Numbered from the stretch's first letter, positions 43,232-55,411 are shown. The stretch is 64,000 nucleotides of DNA from Adiantum capillus-veneris (GCA_014529385.2 CM043971.1:61508209-61572208); one strand, 5' to 3'. A program made the numbers and translations. The notes: generated by a model from the letters alone, not told the origin.

Positions 43232-46052
43232 TTAGGAAGTCTCAAACAACTTGGGTCGGAGTTGTCCAAGTTTTTCCAATGCGTTCTTTTTGAAGCCGCC
43301 ACTCTGCATGTCGCGATGCCGCAGAAGATGCCTCCCATATTTCCTTCTTCCATCGTTTTCTTGCTTATCCCATTGCTTGGCCAATCTGACTGTCTTTGAA
43401 AAATTCCTTTCGGTGTATTCTATGCATAAGTTTTCTATAAGTCCATTGATGTAGTTCCTCCAAAGTGTTGGCTTTGTTTGCACCACCTCCATGACGAGTG
43501 TGGCTGAAATAGCCAGTACGGGCTTGGTAGTGAGTTTTCTCCATACCTTGTGTAGACCATATAGCCAAGTTACCATACTGCCTAGCAAACCAAGGCATGT
43601 GGTTGCATATGATATGCTGCAAAAAAAAACCAGCCTATTGTTTATATGTAAATATATAATCATAATTTTATCAATTAAAGTAATATACCATGTAATGAGT
43701 TATGTGTTGATTTGTCCATGCAGCTATGAAAGACCTGTGGAAGGTCTCCAGAGCGTCTTGAAACAATGTATAGTCAGTATCTCTATAAGTATTGAGATCA
43801 CAAAACTTGAATATGGAATCCAAACTTTTCCACACGTTCGCTTTGCGAGTCCTTGCTGCACCATTGTCTACGTGGTCAACCACTGCATTGTGCAGGTTTC
43901 TCCACCAGTTGTATCTCAATGTCAACCTTTCCTGAGCACTTTGGCTTTTGCGTTGTCTGCCACTTGTTGGCATCGACAAGAAGAGACGGTCTTTCACACC
44001 GCCAATAGACAACTTCTTTGGCACATCTCGACCATTCTTAGACCTCTTCTCGTCCTGCTCTATTTTCACATGTACTCCATGCAATCCCATATCTGAGAAA
44101 ATTGTTTCCAATGATAATATAGCCCTTTGTTTTGCTGATGCTCGCCGAGTGGTCCAAGAAAAACAAATGTACAGAAACATAAGTTTCTCAATGACTCTGC
44201 AGAGTGCATGCATCGTGCAAATATGTACTCTGGATAGTGGAATATCCAACACTGGGTGGAAGTTAAGGTCCTGCAAGTGCCTGTCCGGTGCTCTCCTCCA
44301 ATTTCTTTTGTCAAGATCAATGACTCCTCCCATGAAATACAAACAAGGGCTTTTACTTGTTGCTCCTTTTGAGATGTTGTACATACACTTTAGGGTTTTG
44401 AGATCTCCAGCCATATGCCACTCTGCTGTGTATGAACCCATGCCTAATACATCGAGTGTCTTTCCATTTCTCTGTTCGCTTATGACTTCAAGATTACTTG
44501 TTTGATGGAAAACCCAGTTAAGAATATCAAAATTCTCTGCAGGCACGTGAAATGGGAAAACCAAACCAATCAAATGAAACATGTCTAACCATTTTTTAAA
44601 GCAAAAACTTGTTGATATCAAACCCTTAATGTGGCTAATAAGAAAATATTGTTTTCGGATTGCATGCTAAGGTTTCTAGGGTCGTCTGAAGCAATGCTTT
44701 CATCTAATGCTCTATTCATAAGTGATATTGTGACACGCTCAACGTTTGTCTCTTTCACTAGCTCGCACTCATCCAGTTTAAGCACAAACTTCAAAACTCC
44801 ATTGCATTCCTCTTGAGAGACCTCGAACAATTGAACAATATATGTCTGCAAAGCTACTAAATCATAAAATATATTATTGTATTTGTCATAGACCACTTCC
44901 TCTGCTGCTCGCGATCTATACATTGCTTCAATGTGCAAAGGAGTGCCCAATGTCCGAAGCACTTCTTGGTTGACCTCCAGTCTTGTCTTTCGAATGGAGA
45001 AAGGATTTGGCAGCAACGTGTGCTTGAGATTGAACTTCTTACTTTGTTGCTGCATAGTTCTGTAAACAGAAATTAAGTAAATGGACTATTTTTAAGTTTT
45101 CAAATGCTACACATATCCAATATACCTAAAAATTGCAGGCATTTGATTTGACAGGTGAAGACAATTGATTCAAACACCAGACATACCTAAAAATTGCAGA
45201 ATAGCCTTTGTTGGATATTCCGGCTTCATCCAGAATTGACTGAACATCACGTGTTTGGAGTTGATTCTATTTCAAAAGAGTGTCAAGTTGCTTAGCAACA
45301 ATCTTGCAGTAGCGCTTATCGTCCAAAAGTACGATGACATCTTTGCGTTTTAGTATGAGACCATAAGGAATTGAAGAAGTTGGTGTGTTGCTGTCAATAT
45401 TTGACTGAGGATGTAACAACGATCTAAGCATAAATATGAACAGTAAGATATAAAACTACAAATATAAAGATGAATTAAACCTACTTGAATGATAATCTTA
45501 CTTGATTGCTTTAACCCTCTTCTTCAAACCCCCAGAACCAACCTTCAGTTGTTCAATGTCTCGTAAGCGTCGTTCTCTTAACCGAGGACCCAAGAAAATA
45601 TTTTTTTCTCTGAGATCCTGCGTGAGCTGCGTGATGCTTTCGTCCTTGCATTTCAGTTGTTGAGCGCACTCTGTCACAGTTTGCTTCAAGCAAAAGTTTT
45701 CTTTGTGTGCAAGGTCTCTCTCAAGCTTAAGAATATCACTTTTTGCCGCCAAATGCTTGGTGTAGCCATATAAACCAGAATAACCGTCTCCTACATAGTT
45801 TAGCAATGACGTTATGTTTTTGAACGGTGGAGTTGAGTTGGTGATAGGATGCTCAGGATATATCCTGCCATCCACCCAAAGATCGACGCTTTATTTACCT
45901 TGAAATCTGAAGTTCTCTTTTGAGGCTTCGGAAAGGATGCCTCGCTTATTCTTCTTGTGGAGGGGCTCGTATTCTCTGGACAGTTTGATATGCATATGAT
46001 ACACATCATTTTGACTCCTCGTCTGAGTTCTGTGTGAAGATGATAATGACAT
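43232..46052 (-). pseudogene. Multi-exon transposase-like gene of transposon B
   Basis: From MSLSSSHRTQ (46052), exon 1 runs to 45502 with one TAA (45891-45893) and a coiled coil (SDILKLERDLAHKENFCLKQ). Exon 2 is 45423-45187 (TAG at 45267-45269). Exon 3 starts at 45059 and contains LKLDECELVKETNVERVTISL. A frame change near 44620 leads to 44621-43690 with CMYNISKGA, LDIPLSRVHICTMHALCRVI and LTLRYNWWRNLHN. A spliced last exon reads HIICNHMPWFARQYGNL, QGMEKTHYQARTGYF and HTRHGGG, with a further frameshift before the stop at 43232. The order (acidic box, LH..R helix, late H..CNH / Q..EK..H / HGGG box) resembles large DDE-like proteins of eukaryotic transposons, but I cannot name the superfamily. 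Splice junctions are in phase. Confidence 0.55.
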
Positions 46053-47568
46053 TGAGATGACTTGGCAAATGAGAAAGCTCAAAACAGAGGAGAGCGCAAG
46101 AGTGGAGCAAATGGAAGAGAGCTCAAGGGAGGAGATTGCGCGTAGGCACTGTGAGCGGGATGAAAACACACATAGCGCCTCTATAACGACCCGACACACA
46201 CTCTTGGGAAGATACACACACACACTATGGGGCATCACTTGGCTTACACAACACACTTGGCCGAGACAGGGAACACACCTCTGGAGTGACAGGAGAGAGA
46301 CTATCCACTTGCCCACTCCACACAAACACACACACACACACACACACAAAAAAAACTCAGCTCAAAAGAGGAGAATTTTTGATGTTTAGATACAATTCAG
46401 CTTGGGACAACACCAATGGCGCAAATAGCTCACACAATATGGGTAAAAGAAGCCAAATACAATCACAAACTGGAGCAGAAAATTCGCGCATAGGAGAAAC
46501 TTACACAGCCAAAACAACAGAAAAAGAGGGAGGAATTTGGAAAAATGGACAACGCCATCGCGTTCAGAACGGCCCAAAACCCCAGTCTACAATGTCAAAG
46601 TGCCCAAATCCGACCTCGGATGAGCAGTTTACGGCCAAAACAGGCTCCAAAAACCCCAAAAACACACCTGCGGCTGTTCCTTCTCTCTTCTCCACGTTTT
46701 TTCTCATCTTCTCTCTGTTTTTTCAGTTCCCACACTTAGCTTTATTATTTGGGCACCCTTGGCCTTTTAGATGGCCTCAAACGGACCCCGAACAGGCCAA
46801 AAACTGACCTCGCAGTGCATAGTTGTCACCTTTTTGCATCATTCGCACACCTGGCACTCAACTTTTTCCAATAATTCATCCCACCACCACGTGAAGTGGC
46901 CCCAAAATATGTTCCTCATGATGACCTTTCTGCATACTTATCACAAGAAAACATCCACGTTGTGTTCGTACTCATCCACGTGCAAATATTGACCCCGTTC
47001 AGTCTCCTGACGCCACTAGATGCCATCTGACGCACCTGCTTACCTCATGTCGTCGGCCCGCGGATAGCTTCCTCAAGAAGTTTTACGCGCTACCAACTCC
47101 TCCTTATTGTAGAAAAAACACACTGGTACTGGTAATATTGAAAATCGATGCATTATGTACACCTTGTCCTTCATGTACACATGTGGGCCCCACGTAACCA
47201 CCTGGCTCTGGAAAATGGGCAATTCCTTATTTGATGCACCATGCATGTATATGTACATATCCGCAATCCCTTGCTCCAAAAAACTCCTAGCAGCGAAGAG
47301 CAAGAGAGACGCGAAAATGAGAAGAAGAATAAAATTCAATGCACCTCGTTGAGCGTCAAATCTTAGTTTTGAAAAATCCAAAAGATTGAGACAATCGGCG
47401 TTCAATTCAGAACCGTCGTATGTTATCATTGTCTGAACACTTTTTGAGAGTTTTAATAAACGTACCCCCCAAATCTGATATGTTTTTTTGAAAGTGCATA
47501 TCAAAAATGAAATTAGGGATTTTTTATTATCTCTCTCTAAGCTGACCTTGCATTTCTTACAAGGCCCA
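46053..47568. other. Right subterminal region of B
   Basis: It contains a (CA)n tract near 46320-46350 and unique sequence with several weak frames on both strands, including a minus frame of 143 residues (47504-47073) that shows no domain. It probably includes the promoter of the transposase-like gene. No gene is supported. Confidence 0.4.
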
Positions 47569-47596
47569 TTTTTGAGTCCAAACTTTTCCTAATGTT
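47569..47596. repeat. Transposon B right TIR
   Basis: Inverted partner of 37641-37668. The adjacent base 47597 resumes the G2 third ORF. Confidence 0.8.
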
Positions 47597-48395
47597 TCCT
47601 TCTCTTGCTTCCATATGCTATGCCCTCTGCTTTAGCCACATCTACCACTGGTGTCTTCAAACCTGTTGCTACTGTTGGAACCTTCAAAACATACTCGAAA
47701 ATTGCAGCCAAATAAGGTGCTACTCTGCCCACTGCTGGTGTCCGACGTCGGTCTCTTTTTCCGGTTAACTGCATCCGATCATAAAGAACTGGCGCCCAAT
47801 CCACTTTAATGCCTCTTTCCGCCTGAAACAAAGGAGCAAAATCCTCCTTGGACATGTAGGCAGTCTTCTGGAGGATACATACTTTTTCCAAATACCAAAA
47901 CAAATTTGAAGCTATGTTTCCACCCACATTCTTCACCATGTAGTATGCCTTCGTGCCTACAGGATTTCCGAATTCCCCTTTCATCTGGGAATTGGTCTGC
48001 TTCGTCTTGGCCAGCACAGCTAGACAGGGAACCTTGAAAACTTCGGACACCAACTTTGGTGTCAAACGCACATGCGGAGTAATCATTCCATCACTTTCCT
48101 TTATCATGCTCCACTGTTGCTCGGCAAATTCGTTTTCTTCCCATGTATCCCATGGTAGACATGCAAATTCATACAGACTGATACGCTTTAACCATACCTA
48201 GGTTTCCGCTTCATCAGGGTCGAAAGCTGCCACCGCCATCTCCACGATGCCCTCATCACTCAGAGATTTGGCCTCATCGCTTTCCACCTCTATTGGCTCT
48301 TCCTGTTGCCGCACTTTAAACAACTCCTCCATCGCCGTCTTCATGGACCTGGTATTCGGCATCACTTCTGTTGCATCCTCTTGCGTACACGCCAT
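47597..48395 (-). pseudogene. G2 third ORF, N-terminal part
   Basis: The likely start is 48395 (MACTQEDATEVMPNTRSMKT). One in-frame TAG near 48198 is crossed, then sequence resembles the 'putative plant transposon protein' domain I associate with PF20167 (MITPHVRLTPKLVSEVFKVP, NVGGNIASNLFWYLEKVC, DRMQLTGKRDRRRTP). The ORF is downstream of integrase, like the extra ORF of Athila-type elements. It ends at the B insertion, where the apparent stop (47589-47591) is inside the TIR. With the other two parts it would be about 650-700 residues. Confidence 0.75.
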
Positions 48396-48416
48396 GAGTT
48401 TTCCCTTAATATTCTC

Positions 48417-49972
48417 TCAAAACATGTCGCCCTTCTCACCCAACTTAACACTCACTAAACTGCCAGACTCACACACTTGGATGTGATCCTCACCTCCTCT
48501 CACCACCTTACTCTTATGATGATGAAAATTCTCCTCGATTTGAGCACGCCATGTAGGATTCGGCAAAAATTTATGTTTCCTTAAGTGAGTCACATCAGCA
48601 CTAAGAGAATTTTCTGCCTTAAAATGAGAATCCCCACTTATGAGTATCTCTGTACCCTTTTGTTCAATTCCACTCCTCCAACTTTCTACTTTCAAGACTT
48701 CAAATCCGACAATCCGATTTCCGATTTCCATTCCGCAATCCGGATTCCGAATCCCAAAACCCTTGACAAATTTTGAAATGCTAGAAGAAATTGGCAATTC
48801 TACCTCTGAACATTCCACTGCAACTCCCAGAACACCAAATGTCAAGAGTTTACTGCCAATATCCTCAGCCCTATTGACCATCCACTTGGGAACCTCAGGC
48901 ACTTTCCCATAAAATTTCTTTAATCTGAATCCATTCACTGGTTTCACAATCTTTGTTCCAAAGACATCTTTCAGCAAAAATGTTCCTTGACCCTGTTCTG
49001 ATTCAATCTAATAAGGTCCCAAATATCTCAGCTTCAGCTTTCCTAGATGTGGTCCCAATTTAGAATTGTATAACATCACCCATTCCCCTTTCTGAAAAAT
49101 TGTGAATTTCACCTGCCTGGACATCCATGCTTGTCTCCTCTTCTGCCCAATTTCCACCAAATAGGCACTCTGAATTCTATCCTCTTCCAGTTTAAGCAGT
49201 TCCTTCTGTTTATAAGGAATTGATTCCTTCGGACTTAACTTATGCTGAACTGACAATCTGAAACTTGGAATTACATATTCCATTGGCACCACAACTTCAA
49301 TCCCAAAGACCAATTTGAAAGGTGTCATTCCAGTTGCCACCTTAAAAGATATTCTAAAAGCCCATAGTGCTGAATCCAACTTGTCATCCCAATCCGATTT
49401 GTTTTCTGACACAATCTTCTTCAAAATTCTCACCAACACTTTATTAGAGCTTTCTGCATGCCCATTTGCTTGATGATGATATGGGGTAGATTTCTTATGC
49501 AAAATCATATGTCTGGATGTCAACTCCTGAATCACAGAACTCCAAAAATGTGTTCCCTCATCCGACACCAACTCAATAGGACATCCGAATCTTGTCATAA
49601 TGTTTTTATATAGAAACCTTGCTACACTTGTTGCTTTATTATCTCTCAAAGCCACTGCTTCCACCCATTTGGTAGAATAATCTGTTGCAACAAGAATGTA
49701 TCTGGAACTGTCCTCTTTGCCCTTGGTTTTATTGGACCTACAAAATCCATTCCCCACTTCTAAAATGGTTCTAATGGCAATACTAGATGATCTTGCATCA
49801 TTTCCCCTTGTGTAGGCTGCCCCATCTTCTGACATTGAGCACATTCCTTGGCAAAACTATATGCATCCTTCAATAACAAAGGCCACCAAAGTCCAGCTTG
49901 TAAAATTTTCCGACCTCTAATTTCCCCTGAGAAATGTCCTCCAGCTGATCCCAAATGTGCCTCCTGCAACAC
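48417..49972 (-). pseudogene. G2 integrase
   Basis: The HHCC zinc-binding part is 49972-49760 (HLGSAGGHFSG, CAQCQKMG). The catalytic core is 49844-49008, with the DDE residues in VATDYSTKWVEA, VSDEGTHFW and YHHQANGHAESSN. The C-terminal GPY-type module (KLRYLGPY, then LKDVFGTKIVKPVNG) is reached after a stop near 49008 and continues with a charged extension to 48417. A stop and a frameshift separate the zinc-binding part from the core. It would catalyse strand transfer of G2 cDNA but is inactive here. Confidence 0.9.
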
Positions 49973-50124
49973 TGCTTTTTGATCTTCATACGGAACACAT
50001 CGTCTTATAATCTGATCTGCTCCTTTTCTATATTATACTCCAGCTATAATTCGAAATGGTCTGCTCCTCAATGCAAACTTCTTCCTCTGATCCGGAGACA
50101 TTGTCGAAGGTAATACTCCATCTA
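49973..50124 (-). pseudogene. G2 RNase H-integrase linker
   Basis: Short, degenerate minus-strand coding sequence linking RNase H and integrase. Confidence 0.5.
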
Positions 50125-51477
50125 TCAAAAACTGAACCATCTGATCATACCAATTGTCAAAAACTGTCCTTCCACTCGGAACAAATCCACATCAGCCAAT
50201 TTATCCGATACTCCTGGTAATTCCTCCTTATGTTCCAATCTGCTGAGGTAATCCGCCAGTGCATGTTGAGTTCCTGGAGTATGAACAACTATGTAATCAA
50301 ATTCTTGCAACATGAGCATCCACCTTGCTAATCTACATTCCAGTTTTGGCTTCTTTAGTAGAAACAATAAAGCTTGATGATCCACATGAAAAACCACTTT
50401 GTTCCCCAACAAATAATGTCAGAATTTTTCTAAAGCAAAAATCATTCCCAATGCTTCCCTTTCCGTAACTGTGTAATTCTTCTCCGATGCTCTCAACATT
50501 CTACTAGCATAATAAACTGGTCTGAACCATCCCTTAATCTTCTCCTGCATTAAAACAGCTCCTACTGCCATGTCGGAAGCATCAACATACACATGAAACG
50601 GCAATTCCCAATTTGGTGGTTGAAGTATAGGTGAAGTTACCAACATCTTTTTAATAATTTGAAAAGCCTTCTCTTGAGATTCTTCCCAAACAAATTCCAC
50701 TTTCTTCTTAGTCAAATGACTAAGTGGTGCGCTCACATACGCCAAATACCATAAATACCTACCATGCCATTTGATGTGTCCAACAAACCGTATCACTGCC
50801 TTCAAATTTTTCGGAGCTACAGCTTTTTGAATGGCACTGATCTTGTCCCCATCAATCGACTGTATTCCTTCTTGAGAGATGATATGTCCCAAAAAATTTC
50901 CCTTCTGTATTGCTATTGCACACTTCTCAGGATTAAGTGACATCCAAAACATCCTGCATCTTTCAAAACACTTCCTCAAATATTCCAAATGCCTAACTTT
51001 TTCCCCAAAAACTGAAAAATCATCCATAAAAATCCTCATGAAATCTGTCAAATGTGGCTCAAAGGTTTTAAAAGCTGCCTTAGAAAATGATGGTGGTCCA
51101 TTCTTCAATCCAAAGCTCATTATTGTATATCCAAAAGCTCCCCATTCTGTGATAAAAGCAATTTTTTCAATATCCTCCTCAGCCATTGGTATTTGATCGT
51201 ACCGTGAAAATCTGTCAAGAAAAGTGTACATCTCATGTCCCGCTACATCATCCAAAACTAAATCAATAAAAGGCAATGGAAATGGATCTGCAACTATTGC
51301 TGCATTCAATTTTCTGTAATCCACACAAACCCTTAACTTCCCTGACTTCTTGGGTACCACTACAATTGGTGACAACCATTCCGCCTGATCCACTCGCACT
51401 ATAAACCCTGTATTCAACAATTTATCCAATTCCTCTTTCACCTGCTTGGCATAATTTGAATTCATCCTGTATCTTTG
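50125..51477 (-). pseudogene. G2 reverse transcriptase and RNase H
   Basis: The 51465-50419 frame has VVPKKSGKLRVCVDYRKLNA, DPFPLPFIDLVL, TEWGAFGY, an intact FMDDFSVFG catalytic box, LGHIISQEGI and the RNase H start (VDASDMAVGAVL, TEREALGMIFA). After one stop it continues at 50412-50125 with HVDHQALLFLL and HALADYLSRL, the typical gypsy RNase H end. It is better preserved than the G1 copy, in line with G2 being the younger insertion. Confidence 0.93.
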
Positions 51478-52742
51478 CTAAATCACTAGAACAGCATCCA
51501 TTTTCAAATTTATATGATGCTTATATACTTGAGGATCCATGCCTTTCAAATCAGAATAATCCCATACAAAGACATCAATATATTCCAACAGTAATTCCTT
51601 CAAATCCTCCTTGGAGCCTTCTTCCAGATGAACACTAACTCTTACCATCTTCGGATGATCCTGCGTTCCCAAATTCAGATCCTGTAAATCATCCTCCTTT
51701 ACTCCAGAAACTTTATGTATCATCTTATCATATAGAGCTTCCGCTCTCTGAATTGCCTCCTTTGGCTCCAATTTTGAATCTTCAATCACAGTTTCCTCTT
51801 CGATTTTCTTCTCTTTTAAATTTTCCTGCTCCCCACCATGTGTATTCCCCTCCAACTGATCAATTCCCAAACTATTCTCTTTTTCTACATATTTTTCAAT
51901 GATCCGCTCCACATCTACCTCAAATACTAGAACAATTGTTGGATTTGCTGCCAGAAAATATGCTTCTTCATCATCCTCCAATCCTTCAGACATGTTAATT
52001 TCTTGTGCCAACATTGGCTTTGTCTCTTCTGATGATTCCTTCTTCGGCCCCATTGGTAATGTGACTTCTCTCCTTCCTTTCTTAACCATCACTTCATTCT
52101 TTCCCCAATCCTCTTTCAGCTTAGCCGTGCGAAACCATGGCCTCCCCAACAACATAGAATAGATTTTTTTGAATCCTTCATCCTGATGACTACAAAATTT
52201 ACCATAAATTGCAATCCATGAATAATAATTCCTTGCCTCCTTAACATCCCCACTGGTTGAACTCTGCTCTGATCAACCATACACACTTGAAATGAGCTAC
52301 TTTCAACCTAACATCTTGCATCCTTAGAAATTCCAATTCCAAAAGTATGTTGATCCCTGATCCACCATCCAATAGTACATCTGAAAATTTACGATTATTA
52401 AATTGCAATGACAGTGTTGGTACTGAAAAATCCACATCCTGCGGGCTAATCTGACAACTCTGAACTGTCTTCTGCACTCCTTCATACTCGGAACAGTCTT
52501 TGTCCTTCGCATCATTGTATATAGTCTATCTTTGAAAATTGGAACTAATGACAATAACACATCCAGTGTAAAATGTATAGAGGAATTAGTTAACTCCTCA
52601 AAAAAAGCATCCATCCTTTCTCTTTCCTTCTCCTCCTTTTTTACTCCTTTCTCCTTCATTCTAAGCTTGCTCTACTGTTGATCCTTATCCATCAAATCTT
52701 CAACTACTTCATCCCGAATCTCCTTCTACTCCTCCCAATCCA
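51478..52742 (-). pseudogene. G2 protease and linker
   Basis: The 52477-52241 frame contains the protease loop DVLLDGGSGINILLELEF. The 52155-51478 frame starts with MLLGRPWFRTAKLKEDWGKN (protease end) followed by a long acidic linker to RT (SEGLEDDEEAYFLAANP; PKEAIQRAEALYDKMIHKV). Upstream, 52659-52480 has a Lys/Glu-rich stretch, then ELTNSSIHFTLDVLLSLVP. Two or more frame changes make it inactive. Confidence 0.8.
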
Positions 52743-53543
52743 TGTTAGGAAATAAGACGTAGCTAAATAGATAATTGAGTAGATTACTTAATGGAGAGAG
52801 ACAGATTTATATACACGAAATTATAGAGTAGAGAGAGAGAGAGAGAGTACACACGATATACGTGGTTCACCCAATGTGGGCTACGTCCACGGGAAAGCAG
52901 CCACTCAATGGCTTTAGTACTTCAAAACAAGAAGTAGTTTACAAAGGGATTATACCCTTAATGGAGCTCCCGCCTTGCTTCACTCTCACCACCTCACACT
53001 CACCTTGTTGCATCAACTTCACACTATGAAATGTGTGTAGAAATGGCCTCCTTTTATAGGCCAAAAGGGCTGCCCTCTCTTATGAGAGACAGCCATGTGT
53101 AGCCGCCCTTGTGCGAATAAGTCCAAATCGGACCCTCCAATCTGCCCATGTGTGGCCGCCCTTGAGAAGACAAGTCCGCTTTTGAATTCGGCCACTGGCC
53201 ATTGAATTCGGCCACCGGCCACCGGCCATTGACTTCCGACCACCGGCCATCGGCCATTGACTACCAGCCACCGGCCAACCGATCGGTTGTTTTCCGACCA
53301 CTTTTCGGCCGCCGTCCGGCCATAATATTCCGACGAAAAAGAATATTCCGGCGAAAAAAAAGTCTCGGGGGCCTCCGCCCCCGAGGCCTTTAAAGTTTCC
53401 CCTGATTCTTGTCCGTGAAAATTTTGGTTTCCGGTGAGTGATTTTCCTTCACGCACGATGGCTTCTCCTCATAATGGGGGCCTTACAAATGTGCGCTTTT
53501 ACCATAGAAAATTACAAGGGTAAATCAGGCTCCATACTTAACA
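52743..53543 (-). mobile_element. Solo LTR (801 bp) inside G2
   Basis: It starts TGTTAGGAAAT and ends CATACTTAACA (perfect 5-bp inverted ends TGTTA/TAACA). It is flanked by ATCCA (52738-52742) and ATCGA (53544-53548), a 5-bp duplication with one change. A minus-strand TATA box (CCTATAAAAG, 53051-53060) sets its orientation. It contains a GGCCACCGGCCATTGAATTC-type tandem repeat at about 53195-53280, the source of a spurious GRWPVV-like frame. Removing it returns the G2 gag-protease frame to register. Confidence 0.85.
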
Positions 53544-55411
53544 ATCGAGTGGAGGTTTCAACCTTGCTTTGGACCTTGTTGTCCCTAATACATCTACTTC
53601 CTCTTGCAAACATTTAGAACAATCACATTCCGGCTGACAATCCATAGCAACTTCATTCACCCCTTGATCCTGAAACTATTCTACTACTATCAAACTGCTT
53701 CCAGGCTCTTTGTTTGCTTCAGCTGAATGCACTGGTGGTGCTGGCAACTGCGGCACTGGCCCTCTTGGCTGTTGTTGATTCCCCCCTTCATAATTCCAAA
53801 CTAGCTAATTCCATCCTTGTGGTTATGGCTACCAATTCTGCCACCGCTGCTGCTGATCCCAATTTTCCCCCATGGGGGTCTTGAATTCTGCCATCCTCCA
53901 AATCTCGGTCCTCCACCTGAATTGAAATTTCCTCTAAATGGTGGGCCCCTTTGTGGTCTCCACCCTGAATACGATTGTTGCCTTTGCCATCCTTGATTAT
54001 TGAACATCCCCTGCCTTCCTCCTGTCTCTGGAAACACCCCATGAGTTTGAGGTCCTTGTTGCCGTAACTTCTGCTGAATCCTTTCTGGTACGACACCTCT
54101 GAAATTCGGATTAAACCAACATTCCTTTGTCCAATGCCCATCCTTAACACAAATTTCACAATGAGGGGTTTTTGATTCCACAGCTTTCTGCACTCCCAAC
54201 TTCTTCAATTTCTTTGCTACCAATTTTTCCAATCTATCCTCTTTCTCTTTAGACTTTTTCTTCGACTTCTTCTTGCCTTTCTTCTTTTTATCCTCATCTT
54301 CATCTCAATTCGAATCCTCACTCGAATCCTCTTCACTATTTGAATCTTTTTCCGTATCAGTTTTCGAATCCGAATCGTTGTGCGAATCGAAATTATCTGA
54401 CCTCTTCTTTTTCTTTGACCTACCTTTCTTCTTTTCTTTAGACGACCTCTTGGCTGCTTTCCCATGAGAGACCCCAAACCTTTTCTCTGCTCTTTGAGCT
54501 GTTTCCACTAATGCTTGTAATCCACCTACAACATCAACTCCAGCAACAACATTCTTCAATTCCTTCCTTAATCCATTCAAAAAATATCCAGCAAGCATTT
54601 CATCAGTTGGCCTTTCTTGAGCAGACAACCTTCTCACATATTGGTTAAACTTTTTTGCATAATCCTCAACAAACATTTTCCTTTGTTTAGCTTTCCTAAG
54701 CTTGGTCAACACATCATGTGGAGTCTTTTCCTTCTTGAACCTATTCAAAAATTCTGCTTTCAATCCATCATAATCAGCAAAATGACCTGCTGGAAAATTA
54801 CTGAATCACCGCATAGCCTTCCCATCCAAAGTAGCCTCAAACTAGTGCATCTTAGCTTGGGCATCGTACACTCCGGAAAATCCTCTGGCCTGCCATCTTG
54901 TCTCGTATTGAGATATGTGGCAATCGGGGTCTTCTTTCGACTTTCCCAAAAAGGTCTGGAATGTGACACGCATATCTTGCCTAGCCGCCGCCATATTTGT
55001 AGGTCCACCTGTTTGTACAGGATTTCCTGCACTGGTACTTCCCAACGGATCAAAAATCAATCTCCTTCGTGTCACTAATGCATGTTGAATAACTGCAACC
55101 GCAAACAGCCGCGGAAATATATCATGTTCTTCATTCGGTACTTCATCTTCCTATCTATCACTCAGAGAATCCTCTGCGCCATCCAAATCCTCCACAGTAT
55201 CATCTGAATCTTCCCCTATAGAAACTCGGTGCATCCCAGGATAATCCAAAATTCCCTGCAGTTCGTAACGCTGACCATCTCGCCCATACAACTGCTGAAA
55301 CTGCCTAGCAATTGACCTTGTCCAATATGGGAATATATCCTCCTCCGTTTCCTCCAAAGTGCAACCAACTACCCATGCCAACTCACACGATTCTGAACAT
55401 CCTCCCTCCAT
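53544..55411 (-). pseudogene. G2 gag
   Basis: The likely N-terminus is at 55411 (MEGGCSESCELAWVVGCTLE, acidic). The retrotransposon gag domain spans 55075-54305 through a stop and a frameshift (DCHISQYETRWQARGF; LKAEFLNRFKKEKTPHDVL; YAKKFNQYVRRLS; AGYFLNGLRKELK). A very basic and then acidic repeat stretch follows (KKKGRSKKKKRSD). A CX2CX4HX4C knuckle lies in 54232-53801 (CEICVKDGHWTKEC), then a Gly/Arg/Gln-rich tail. The gag C-terminus is interrupted by the solo LTR at 52743-53543. Confidence 0.88.

Larger units (their letters stand above)
37641..47596. mobile_element. DNA transposon B (9,956 bp)
   Basis: TIRs at 37641-37668 and 47569-47596 match at 27 of 28 positions (outer end AACATTAG, inner end GGACTCAAAAA). 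Beyond them, shared blocks occur in the same order (TTAGAGAGAGA, then CA.TTTCAAAAAA). The element splits G2's third ORF between 47597 and 37640. No clear target-site duplication is visible (left flank CCAATAAC, right flank TCCTTCTC), so the exact ends or flanks have changed. Contents are a plus-strand unknown gene, a minus-strand histone H3/Ulp1-like gene, a divergent promoter region, a plus-strand unknown gene and a minus-strand transposase-like gene. Confidence 0.75.

Noticed and set aside
37633-47604. An 8-bp hAT-type target duplication around transposon B
   Set aside because: Flanks CCAATAAC and TCCTTCTC do not match; no other length from 2 to 9 gave a convincing pair.
53019-53456. Frame with GRWPVVGSQWPVAGG-like peptide
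   Set aside because: It comes from a tandem repeat inside the 801-bp solo LTR on the transcript-leader side; no coding evidence.
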